Source: an uncultured Eubacterium sp. (GTDB lineage: Bacteria > Bacillota_A > Clostridia > Lachnospirales > Lachnospiraceae). From it: 6,407 nucleotides of DNA. Shown here one piece after another: positions 1-5,080 of the stretch (positions are counted from its first letter, which is position 1; each line of letters opens with the position of its first letter). The stretch lies in assembly GCA_948759685.1 (NCBI GenBank), contig CAQBGY010000195.1, forward strand, positions 1 through 6,407, written 5' to 3'. Position numbers and translations under genes: made by a program. The notes beneath the pieces are model-generated. The model was not told the origin of the DNA, did not search any database, and saw only the letters and a list, made by a program, of their open reading frames with translations.

Positions 1-109
1 TCACTTGCAGGATGTCCGCCACTTCCCCGATGGTGAGGAAAGGCTTGTCTGTCATGCCCCGGTCATAGTCGGGCTGACCTGTTAAATTGTGTTCAATATG
101 ACGGTCCAT
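1..109 (-). CDS. N-terminus of a helix-turn-helix (excisionase/MerR-like) protein, partial
   Basis: The ATG at 109-107 opens a reading frame that runs off the left edge of the window after 36 codons. The visible protein has a short polar leader, then DKPFLTIGEVADILQV (residues 21-36). That string matches the first helices of the HTH_17/MerR-type fold found in Bacteroidales excisionases and small element-encoded regulators (x-PFLTIxEVAxxLxV). The recognition helix lies outside the window, so Xis and a plain regulator cannot be told apart. A well-formed Bacteroidetes promoter lies upstream (206-236) and the leader contains direct repeats, which suits an autoregulated element gene. The frame stays open upstream of the ATG as far as a stop near 263, but no ATG lies there. 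The promoter inside that stretch argues for the 109 start. It could instead be an internal methionine start near residue 19. Confidence 0.6.
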   Translation of the reverse strand, partial: MDRHIEHNLTGQPDYDRGMTDKPFLTIGEVADILQV

Positions 110-122
110 AATCGAAGAAATT

Positions 123-161
123 TGTTGCACGCTCTTGAAAGCTGTTGCACGCTGTTGAAAG
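123..161. repeat. Tandem direct repeats, 19 bp, period 20, one mismatch
   Basis: TGTTGCACGCTCTTGAAAG (123-141) and TGTTGCACGCTGTTGAAAG (143-161) differ at one base (C134 versus G154) and are separated by a single base. They lie in the leader between the promoter and the start codon of the HTH gene. A spacing of about two helical turns suggests paired protein-binding sites on one face of the DNA, for example recombinase arm sites, excisionase sites or autoregulatory operators. Confidence 0.8.
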
Positions 162-190
162 GATGTCGTGCCGTGTGACCCCTCTCCCGT

Positions 191-208
191 GGTACAACTG
201 CGGTACAA
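191..208. repeat. GGTACAA direct repeat pair overlapping a promoter
   Basis: GGTACAA occurs at 191-197 and 202-208, with period 11 (about one helical turn). The pair overlaps the -7 box and predicted transcription start of the leftward promoter, where an operator would be expected. The motif is short, so the functional reading rests on its position. Confidence 0.45.
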
Positions 209-236
209 AAATACTCCAATAAGGACTAATCGCCAA
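206..236 (-). promoter_or_regulatory. Bacteroidetes-type promoter of the HTH gene
   Basis: On the minus strand, a -33 TTG (236-234) is followed by a 20-bp spacer and a perfect -7 box TATTTTTG (213-206; consensus TAnnTTTG). Transcription would start near 199 and give a leader of about 90 nt before the ATG at 109. Two GGTACAA direct repeats (191-197 and 202-208) overlap the -7 box and the predicted start site, so a repressor bound there would block initiation. Confidence 0.55.
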
Positions 237-276
237 TAGGCAAAAATCTCGTTTGTTAAAATCTATTAGCTGAAAA

Positions 277-1629
277 TCAGGGCATTATAACGCTAATTTT
301 TGCAGCCGTTTGTTGCCGTTTTGACCTCCGAAACTCCATGTGGAAGGACTTGCCGGAACCTGAAGGACCGATACAGAAAAAGTTGGCATTGTCCGTCATT
401 TTCTTCTTGCCTTCCTTGCCGGTAATGTCGATACAGACAGGCAGTCCCTGACGGTCAGTGTAGTATGTGGTCAGCGGTGTATCCTCAGACTCCTTCAGAT
501 GTTCCTTGAAGAAAAAGCACAGGGCAGCATCCGAAAGTGTCAGGAACAGGTCATAGTCCGGGTTGAAGGCATAGCCGTTACCGGGAAAACAGTCCATGAA
601 AAGCTCCAGTTGGTTGTAGGCCGTTCTTGACGGCATGATGCCGCACTCGTACAGCTTGGTCTCCAGAAAGGATGTTACCGGAGTAACCTTGTCAGGTGGA
701 CAGCTCACCAGAATGTTAAAGTTGCAATATACAAGCATGGTACTGTCAACGGCCAGCCTGTCCAGCACTTCCTCAATGTCAGCCTTAGCAATACGGTTGC
801 TCGGGTCCGGCATGGAACCGTGACGCTTCGCTTTGGCCTGAAGCTTACGCAGCAGCTTCCTCTGTCCCGGTATCTGAATGACCTGGTTGAACACCACACA
901 GTCCGAGTAGGGGACGCCGGTCAGGAAAGAAAGCAGGTCGGTTGCGATACCGTATCCGTTGATGTTCATCTGTGTGTACGGCTTTACCATGGAAGGCAGG
1001 TTTATCTCGTCAATATCCACCAGCGGATAGGAACGGATAATCCGGTCACCTGTCCTGAGATATTCGTCCGAAGCCTTGAAGTTGGTCATTGAGAACGGTC
1101 CGTGCCGGAACTGGAATGCCATGAAACGGTGACAGTACTCGCTGACTTCCTCCTTGTCGAGCTTCCTGTGCCGGATATGCTTTTCGGTCAGAATATCATC
1201 CGTCTTTGATACCTTGGCATGGAAATCGAGCCATCTCTTCGGGTCATACTGGATGAACTGGCTTCTCTGAGCCTCCTGGGTGAGGATAAGAAAAGTCCTT
1301 ATCTCTGTGAACTCCCTTCCCTCGAAGTATCTGAAATAGCTCCTTGTCAGGAACTCCGCATCATCCGGCACATCATGGTGATATGCCTGTCTGCACATAA
1401 TATCCTGCTTCTGCAGAGCATATCCCTCACCGATGGTCTGAAGGATATTGGATAGCACGTCATGAAACAGCATGTACTGCTGCGCATCCGTACAGAGTTG
1501 CTGGACGGGATTTGTTATCTCGAAGATGACTGACGGCTCGCCCCTGGCGGAGAACAGCACGACATTGCCGCCTGTCTCCTCCAGCTGCGCATAGAGTCCG
1601 TCAAATACTTTTTTCCTTTTATGTGCCAT
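277..1629 (-). CDS. traG: TraG, VirB4-type conjugation ATPase, truncated at Walker A (broken gene)
   Basis: In Bacteroides conjugative transposons TraG is the VirB4-like ATPase that powers type IV secretion and pilus assembly at the inner membrane. It normally exceeds 800 residues. Here 450 are encoded: the N-terminal VirB4/CagE-like region (about 1-415) and a clear Walker A, GPSGSGKS (421-428), followed by FHM. Family members continue after this with the Walker B-containing RecA-like core. In this copy, residues 432-450 (EFRRSKRQQT and onward) are unrelated junction-derived sequence ending at a TGA at 279-277. The start ATG (1629-1627) lies 15 bp after the traF stop, as expected for a coupled operon. 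Without the Walker B half the protein cannot be a functional ATPase. Despite the name, it is not the TraG/VirD4 coupling protein. Confidence 0.85.
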   Translation of the reverse strand: MAHKRKKVFDGLYAQLEETGGNVVLFSARGEPSVIFEITNPVQQLCTDAQQYMLFHDVLSNILQTIGEGYALQKQDIMCRQAYHHDVPDDAEFLTRSYFRYFEGREFTEIRTFLILTQEAQRSQFIQYDPKRWLDFHAKVSKTDDILTEKHIRHRKLDKEEVSEYCHRFMAFQFRHGPFSMTNFKASDEYLRTGDRIIRSYPLVDIDEINLPSMVKPYTQMNINGYGIATDLLSFLTGVPYSDCVVFNQVIQIPGQRKLLRKLQAKAKRHGSMPDPSNRIAKADIEEVLDRLAVDSTMLVYCNFNILVSCPPDKVTPVTSFLETKLYECGIMPSRTAYNQLELFMDCFPGNGYAFNPDYDLFLTLSDAALCFFFKEHLKESEDTPLTTYYTDRQGLPVCIDITGKEGKKKMTDNANFFCIGPSGSGKSFHMEFRRSKRQQTAAKISVIMP

Positions 1630-1644
1630 ACCGTATAAAATGAT

Positions 1645-1935
1645 TTACTGTTCTTTTCTCAGGCTTCTGAAGATATAGATACCTCTTGCCCTTTTTTTGT
1701 TGTGGAGTCCACCACGCTGTTTGATGTAGATTGTTATCAGTCCCACCAGTGCCATGACCATCATGGCTATGAATCCTGCAATCTTTCCCAAGGCGATTGA
1801 GAAACCGATGAAGCCTACGAATGATACGCCTATGGCTGCCGCTGCCAGAGTGAGGAAACGGCCGCGTATGCCCATAAACTCCAACGGTTTCTGTAATCCC
1901 TTGAACACAGGGTAACCTTCCTGATTCATTGTCAT
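1645..1935 (-). CDS. traF: TraF, VirB3-like inner-membrane protein (DUF4133)
   Basis: A 96-residue protein with the DUF4133 pattern: a short N-terminal segment (NQEGYPVFKGLQKPLEFMG, residues 4-22), two hydrophobic segments at about 27-49 and 52-71, and a basic tail (KQRGGLHNKKRARG). VirB3-like proteins sit in the inner membrane next to the VirB4 ATPase and are part of the type IV secretion channel. The gene lies 12 bp after traE and 15 bp before traG, which is the conserved traE-traF-traG order. Two in-frame ATGs (1935 and 1929) are possible; the first is used here and the choice changes only two residues. The length is about normal for the family. Confidence 0.85.
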   Translation of the reverse strand: MTMNQEGYPVFKGLQKPLEFMGIRGRFLTLAAAAIGVSFVGFIGFSIALGKIAGFIAMMVMALVGLITIYIKQRGGLHNKKRARGIYIFRSLRKEQ

Positions 1936-1947
1936 GTCGGGAAAGGA

Positions 1948-2304
1948 TTACTGGAAGAACAGCGGAAGAGCTTCCGAAAGTGCGATGAATGCGATACAGC
2001 CTCCGATGGTAAGCATGATGGTCTTCTTCACGTCCTGGTCTCCGTTCTGCATCTTGAAATAGACGTTGAAGGCACCGACCAGAACGATAACGGCAGCAAT
2101 GGCCTTCATCAGGTTCGATACCGGAGTCTGGTAGGAACTGACTTCCTGAGTGGCCTTGGTAAAACCTGCTGCACCCTTGCTTCCTGCCATTACGTTTGAT
2201 GTGGAAATAACGAGTGCAATGGCCGCTATCACACACTTCTGTCCAAAACTTGAACCGATGAAACGCTCCGTAAGATTCCGGGCATTTTTCTTTATTATCT
2301 GCAT
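1948..2304 (-). CDS. traE: TraE, VirB2-like pilin-type protein (DUF4134)
   Basis: A 118-residue DUF4134-type protein. The N-terminus is basic (KKNARNLTERF) and is followed by a hydrophobic stretch ending in SNVMA-GSKGAAG, which looks like a signal peptide cleaved after Ala40. The mature part has two membrane segments (about 64-84 and 95-116) separated by a short charged loop (KMQNGDQDVKK). This hairpin layout is that of VirB2-type pilins, so the protein is inferred to be the conjugative pilus subunit or its channel equivalent. It opens the traE-F-G block after a 67-bp gap, the longest gap within this operon. The length is typical and no damage is visible. Confidence 0.85.
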   Translation of the reverse strand: MQIIKKNARNLTERFIGSSFGQKCVIAAIALVISTSNVMAGSKGAAGFTKATQEVSSYQTPVSNLMKAIAAVIVLVGAFNVYFKMQNGDQDVKKTIMLTIGGCIAFIALSEALPLFFQ

Positions 2305-2371
2305 TTCTGAATAATTTTAAAGGATTTCATCGCCAAAGAAACAGATGTCACTAAAGGAACGGTATATAATA

Positions 2372-2806
2372 TCAGGCGTTCTCACAGCTGAAGATAACGG
2401 CACCGAGGTCACTGGTACCGGTCTCTGCCAACCGGTTTATTTCCTGAATGATATTCTCTACCAGAATGCCGTCAGTCATGATGGCCTCTCGGTAAACGTG
2501 TCTTGAAGATTCTGATTTGGATGCAGATTTCTCTGTACCGTCAGATTCAGTTTTTTCATTTTCAGGTTCGGGATTCTCAGTATTATTCTGTTCTGAACTT
2601 TCTTCTTTGGATTCAGGTTCATCCCGGTTTATTCTTATCGGCCTGAAGCTTCGTGCCTCTTCCGATATGTCTATGTCCTCTTCTTTATGGCTGTCCTGCT
2701 CGGCATTCTGTGCAGCCTTTGCCCTCTGGAAGTCCATGAAAATCATTGCCGCATAGTAGAATACCATTGCCACGAAGAGAAGAAATACTATCTGTCCGTA
2801 CTGCAT
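2372..2806 (-). CDS. Small membrane-anchored conjugation protein in the traD position
   Basis: A 144-residue protein with one N-terminal membrane segment (about 5-24), probably leaving the rest in the cytoplasm because basic residues follow it (FQRAKAA). A long Glu/Ser/Asn-rich low-complexity linker (about 36-102) leads to a short, better-ordered C-terminus (HVYREAIMTDGILVENIIQEINRLAE, 103-128, probably helical). No catalytic motif is seen. It overlaps the end of the upstream HTH gene by 19 bp (translational coupling) and precedes traE, the slot held by traD in CTnDOT-like operons. Sequence similarity to TraD itself was not evident, so no symbol is given. Its role is unknown; a scaffold or adaptor at the membrane is possible. 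Confidence 0.7.
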   Translation of the reverse strand: MQYGQIVFLLFVAMVFYYAAMIFMDFQRAKAAQNAEQDSHKEEDIDISEEARSFRPIRINRDEPESKEESSEQNNTENPEPENEKTESDGTEKSASKSESSRHVYREAIMTDGILVENIIQEINRLAETGTSDLGAVIFSCENA

Positions 2807-3405
2807 GGCTGTTGTAATATGATGTTGGAAGAAAGAACGGAACTGTCCTGCGGAAGCGGAAGGATATGCAGTCCCAGTCTGATACCCCGGCTTTCCAGAC
2901 GTTCCCTGCGTTCCGTAGTGCCGGTATAATAAATCACGTTGTGTTCCTCACTGATGATGTATCCGTTTGACTTCATGTTTGAGCGTACCCTTACCTTTGC
3001 CCTGTTTGAAATGACACGGATACCTGTTACCGGTTCCAGTCCGAAGACGATACGCCGTCTTTCCCTCTTTACCATCTGGGTACGGATACGTGAGGAAATC
3101 AGATGCTTTTCTTCACTGCTGCGTTTCAATCCGAGTGCAGCGGCTATGCGTCCGACACTCATCCGGGTAATGCCGAGAGCTTTCCCTATCTCAGAGAAGG
3201 AACACTCCTGGAAATGATTCCTGATATAGTCGGCACGCTCCATCCATCTGGATTTGGCCATTTTTACAAGTCCAAGTTCACGGGCTTTCAGCTTGACGGT
3301 CGATTCACTCAGATTGAGAACGGCAGCTGTATAAGCCGTGGTCTCTACCGGATACAGCTCGACAAGAGCAGCCAGCATCCTGTCAGTCCAGTCTGTCTTT
3401 TTCAT
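2788..3405 (-). CDS. DNA-binding protein with two tandem helix-turn-helix units (traC position)
   Basis: A 205-residue protein. Residues 5-46 (WTDRMLAALVELYPVE...LNLSESTVKLKARELGL) resemble the Myb/SANT-like or phage HTH unit in which Trp starts the first helix and a K-A-R-E-L-G-L recognition helix ends it. Residues 58-94 (ADYIRNHFQECSFSEIGKALGITRMSVGRIAAALGL) form a second, clearer HTH. A basic stretch (about 105-142, rich in Arg and Lys) and a non-HTH C-terminal domain with NGYIISEEHNVIYYTGTTERR (147-167) follow. The gene starts 3 bp after the previous one and overlaps the next by 19 bp, so it is an integral operon member. It is inferred to be a regulator of the transfer operon or an oriT/DNA-processing accessory. 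No established gene name was recognised. Confidence 0.75.
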   Translation of the reverse strand: MKKTDWTDRMLAALVELYPVETTAYTAAVLNLSESTVKLKARELGLVKMAKSRWMERADYIRNHFQECSFSEIGKALGITRMSVGRIAAALGLKRSSEEKHLISSRIRTQMVKRERRRIVFGLEPVTGIRVISNRAKVRVRSNMKSNGYIISEEHNVIYYTGTTERRERLESRGIRLGLHILPLPQDSSVLSSNIILQQPCSTDR

Positions 3406-3408
3406 ATT

Positions 3409-3807
3409 CTACAGATTATAGCTGTTAAACAAAGATTTCTTTTCCCTTCTGTATTCTGCCAGACGTGGCAGGTATGACTTGAAGAATGCCCTTACGATGG
3501 CATTCACCAGGTCAGAGCGGCATCTGCCATGTATATCGCAGTCGTCCAGTGAATCCGCAAGGTCACGGTCGAGTTTGCAGACGAGCCTTTCTGTTTTGTC
3601 CGTTCCCGAACCATCCGATTGAAGATAGTCCATGAAGTCATCCCAGCATCCTGTATCCGAAAGGGAAACAGCAATATCCTTTTCCTGTGCTTCATTATTA
3701 TTTTCTCTTTGCTCAACCTGTGTTCCTGCGGTATCTTCCGTCAATATAAGTTCTGAATCATTGATGCCTCTTGTAAGGTCATCTATTTCCGGTATATCCT
3801 TACTCAT
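3409..3807 (-). CDS. Ribbon-helix-helix-like small protein next to ParA (traB position)
   Basis: A 132-residue protein. The N-terminal 70 residues are acidic and polar and probably disordered. The C-terminal part (about 73-120) reads ERLVCKLDRDLADSLDDC...RSDLVNAIVRAFFKSYLPRL, the strand-helix-helix pattern of ribbon-helix-helix DNA-binding proteins. Related arrangements occur in the DUF3408-type proteins beside ParA in Bacteroides conjugative transposons. It lies 28 bp after traA and 3 bp before the tandem-HTH gene. A small DNA-binding partner beside a ParA-type ATPase is the usual layout of a partition-like cassette, so a ParB-like or autoregulatory role is plausible. That role is inference; the fold assignment is from pattern only. 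Confidence 0.65.
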   Translation of the reverse strand: MSKDIPEIDDLTRGINDSELILTEDTAGTQVEQRENNNEAQEKDIAVSLSDTGCWDDFMDYLQSDGSGTDKTERLVCKLDRDLADSLDDCDIHGRCRSDLVNAIVRAFFKSYLPRLAEYRREKKSLFNSYNL

Positions 3808-3835
3808 AGTGCTATGGTTATTGAAGTTTTACTGA

Positions 3836-4675
3836 TTATTCTGGTTCTTTGTTCTGATTACCTGTACCAGATTGGCTGGTATTGTCATTTGGTACTTCAT
3901 CAGACGGCTGTGCCTTCTTTTTCTTCTTAGGTTTGGAATTCAGATTTTCCGTCAGCTGTATGCCTTTAAGTTCTTTTTCCCTTATCGGTTCAAGTGTATC
4001 GAAGATACTCTGATAGACCTTGTCAAATACCGGTGTAACGATAGCGGCCTGCATATCCAGTGCCGCCATGGTGCTGAACCGTTCCATGTCCGCACGTTTG
4101 GGAATCTTAGCAGTGACGTATCCGTAGTTGGAGAAAGTATCCCTTGCATTGTCCCAGATAAGCAGTTCAGAACGCTTGCCGATTCTTCCGTCATTCAGAT
4201 TGGAAATGATGAAGAGTCTGGCTTTCATCCTTTCACCGACAGCCTTTTTCAGTCGGTCAACAAACATAAGGAAACTGGCCGTGGACGGTACGGTTACCAG
4301 GTCATAGTGAAATGGGACAATAATGATATCCGAGTTGACGAACATGGGTATCAGCCCTTCCGCTTTCAGACTGCTCGGTGTGTCCATCAGAACAACGTCA
4401 ATTTCTGGATCATTGTGCAGCTTCTCCATAAGGGAAGTCATCATCGCCTTGTCGTTTGCTTCGTATGCCCATACCTCGTAAGGCATTTCCTGTTCACCGT
4501 ATTTTCTGATGTCAGCCTTACGGCATTTCATGATGGAGTGCTGGAAGTCGCAGTCAATCACTACAACCCTTACACCCTTTGTCACCAGATAGTTGGCAAA
4601 GGTGATGCAAAGTGTAGTCTTTCCAACGCCTCCCTTCTGATTGGCAAATGTCACTATAACCGGAGTTTGTATCAT
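3836..4675 (-). CDS. traA: TraA, ParA/MinD-type ATPase of the conjugative transposon
   Basis: A ParA-family deviant-Walker ATPase. Numbered from the upstream TTG, FANQKGGVGKTT contains the Walker A motif with signature lysine K23 and K28. VVVIDCDFQHS (46-56) is the Walker A' motif and VVLMDTPSS (103-111) the Walker B. The C-terminus (after about 245) is a charged, low-complexity tail with KPKKKKK, possibly for nonspecific DNA or membrane contact. ParA homologues head Bacteroides tra operons and are thought to position DNA or the apparatus. The ATG at 4675-4673 is chosen over the TTG at 4702-4700, because the TTG codon overlaps a candidate -7 box (4707-4700) and ParA proteins start just before the P-loop strand. 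Using the TTG would add nine residues (4702 start, 288 residues in total). It opens the operon and is divergent from the acylase-like gene. Confidence 0.85.
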   Translation of the reverse strand: MIQTPVIVTFANQKGGVGKTTLCITFANYLVTKGVRVVVIDCDFQHSIMKCRKADIRKYGEQEMPYEVWAYEANDKAMMTSLMEKLHNDPEIDVVLMDTPSSLKAEGLIPMFVNSDIIIVPFHYDLVTVPSTASFLMFVDRLKKAVGERMKARLFIISNLNDGRIGKRSELLIWDNARDTFSNYGYVTAKIPKRADMERFSTMAALDMQAAIVTPVFDKVYQSIFDTLEPIREKELKGIQLTENLNSKPKKKKKAQPSDEVPNDNTSQSGTGNQNKEPE

Positions 4676-4692
4676 TTCAAGTATTGATTGAT

Positions 4693-4769
4693 TTTGTGAC
4701 AAATGTATTAACCAAGGTTTTCAGATAAAAAATGTACAACACATTTGTGACTTGGGATGAATTAACCAA
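4693..4769. repeat. Composite direct repeat TTTGTGAC-N6/9-ATTAACCAA upstream of traA (candidate operator)
   Basis: Two copies of a two-part motif: TTTGTGAC at 4693-4700 with ATTAACCAA at 4707-4715, and TTTGTGAC at 4744-4751 with ATTAACCAA at 4761-4769. Both half-motifs are exact in each copy, and the gap is 6 or 9 bp. An additional inverted pair, ACAAATGT (4699-4706) and ACATTTGT (4741-4748), overlaps them. The traA-proximal copy covers the candidate -7 box, so these look like binding sites for an operon regulator, perhaps the RHH or HTH protein encoded downstream, or a ParA-partner site. Confidence 0.55.
4700..4707 (-). promoter_or_regulatory. Candidate -7 box of the traA promoter
   Basis: The minus strand reads TACATTTG, a full match to the Bacteroidetes -7 consensus TAnnTTTG. 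Transcription would start near 4693, leaving about 18 nt before the ATG at 4675. No TTG is found 19-21 bp upstream, so the -33 element is missing or the promoter needs an activator. It sits inside the traA-proximal copy of the composite repeat. Confidence 0.35.
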
Positions 4770-5080
4770 AATATTTAGAGAAATGAAATAGGAATTTTGT
4801 GGTTATTTTAAACTATAATAGTTACAATTAGAGGCCTAAAATAATGTTCTTCTAGATTATTAAATAAATAATATTATATTGGTAATGTCTTGTATTAGTG
4901 ATAATCAATAGGTAACTTTGTCTTATTAATAAATAGTATAATCAATTGATATAGTTTATACAGATTATTAAATAAGATATTTGATAAACTGTATGCTAGA
5001 TTTGGTTACAAATATTGTCTCTTGAATATATGTAGAAATGATATTAAATGTTAACTTTATAAGATTAAATTATTTGTACT
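4703..5080. other. AT-rich divergent intergenic region
   Basis: No credible gene is seen in these 378 bp. Besides the repeats beside traA and the promoter of the rightward gene, it holds a palindrome AACTAT-A-ATAGTT (4811-4823), a 10-bp palindrome ATCAATTGAT (4941-4950) and a 14-bp direct repeat AGATTATTAAATAA (4854-4867 and 4962-4975). It marks the switch from the GC-richer tra block to AT-rich DNA. No clear att site or transposon end was recognised in it. Confidence 0.6.
4890..4920 (+). promoter_or_regulatory. Bacteroidetes-type promoter for the acylase-like gene
   Basis: TTG (4890-4892), a 20-bp spacer and TAACTTTG (4913-4920) match the -33/-7 consensus fully. The start would be near 4927, giving a leader of about 150 nt that contains a palindrome and one copy of the 14-bp repeat. 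A second perfect -7 box, TAGATTTG (4997-5004), lies closer to the gene but has no TTG at the right spacing. In such AT-rich DNA chance matches are common, hence the moderate score. Confidence 0.4.

Larger units (their letters stand above)
1..336. mobile_element. Probable end of a second integrative element inserted in (or joined to) traG
   Basis: The traG protein matches its family up to Met431 (codon 339-337) and then turns into unrelated sequence, so 336 is the right-hand limit of foreign DNA. This segment holds an excisionase-like HTH gene start, its promoter, two direct-repeat sets and about 225 bp of non-coding sequence, a mix typical of the att-proximal end of integrative or mobilizable elements. 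No integrase and no second end are in the window, and no duplicated att core can be shown. A deletion joining two elements would look the same. The exact junction could lie a few bases to either side. Confidence 0.45.
337..4702 (-). mobile_element. Segment of a Bacteroides conjugative transposon: head of the tra operon
   Basis: Seven co-directional, tightly packed genes run leftwards in the order ParA ATPase, RHH-like, tandem HTH, small membrane protein, DUF4134, DUF4133 and VirB4. This matches the traA to traG order of CTnDOT-like ICEs. Base composition is even across the block and clearly GC-richer than the DNA to its right. The rest of a normal operon (traG core, traH onward), mobilization genes and an integrase are not in the window, so only the head of the element is seen. 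Confidence 0.8.

Noticed and set aside
123..161. CRISPR array
   Set aside because: There are only two units, separated by a single base, with no spacers and no cas genes.
110..263. N-terminal extension of the HTH gene upstream of the ATG at 109
   Set aside because: The frame is open but has no ATG, and the best promoter in the region lies inside it, so it is leader rather than coding sequence.
277..1629. TraG as the VirD4/TraG-type coupling protein
   Set aside because: Gene order after DUF4134 and DUF4133 and the N-terminal domain before the P-loop fit the VirB4-type ATPase that Bacteroides nomenclature also calls TraG.
1619..2236. 205-residue minus-strand open frame overlapping traE and traF
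   Set aside because: It is in another frame of two recognisable genes (DUF4134 and DUF4133), and its translation is rich in Arg, His, Cys and Gly without domain features.
3103..3477. 124-residue plus-strand open frame opposite the tandem-HTH gene
   Set aside because: Antisense to a gene with convincing HTH motifs and operon spacing; it has no ribosome-binding or promoter support and no family resemblance.
3872..4687. 271-residue plus-strand open frame antisense to traA
   Set aside because: It lies opposite a clear ParA gene with all its motifs, and its translation is Cys/His/Phe-rich with no recognisable domain: a shadow frame.
4811..4823. Palindrome AACTATAATAGTT as a specific operator
   Set aside because: It is a perfect but short palindrome in very AT-rich DNA; chance is a fair explanation and it does not overlap a promoter element.
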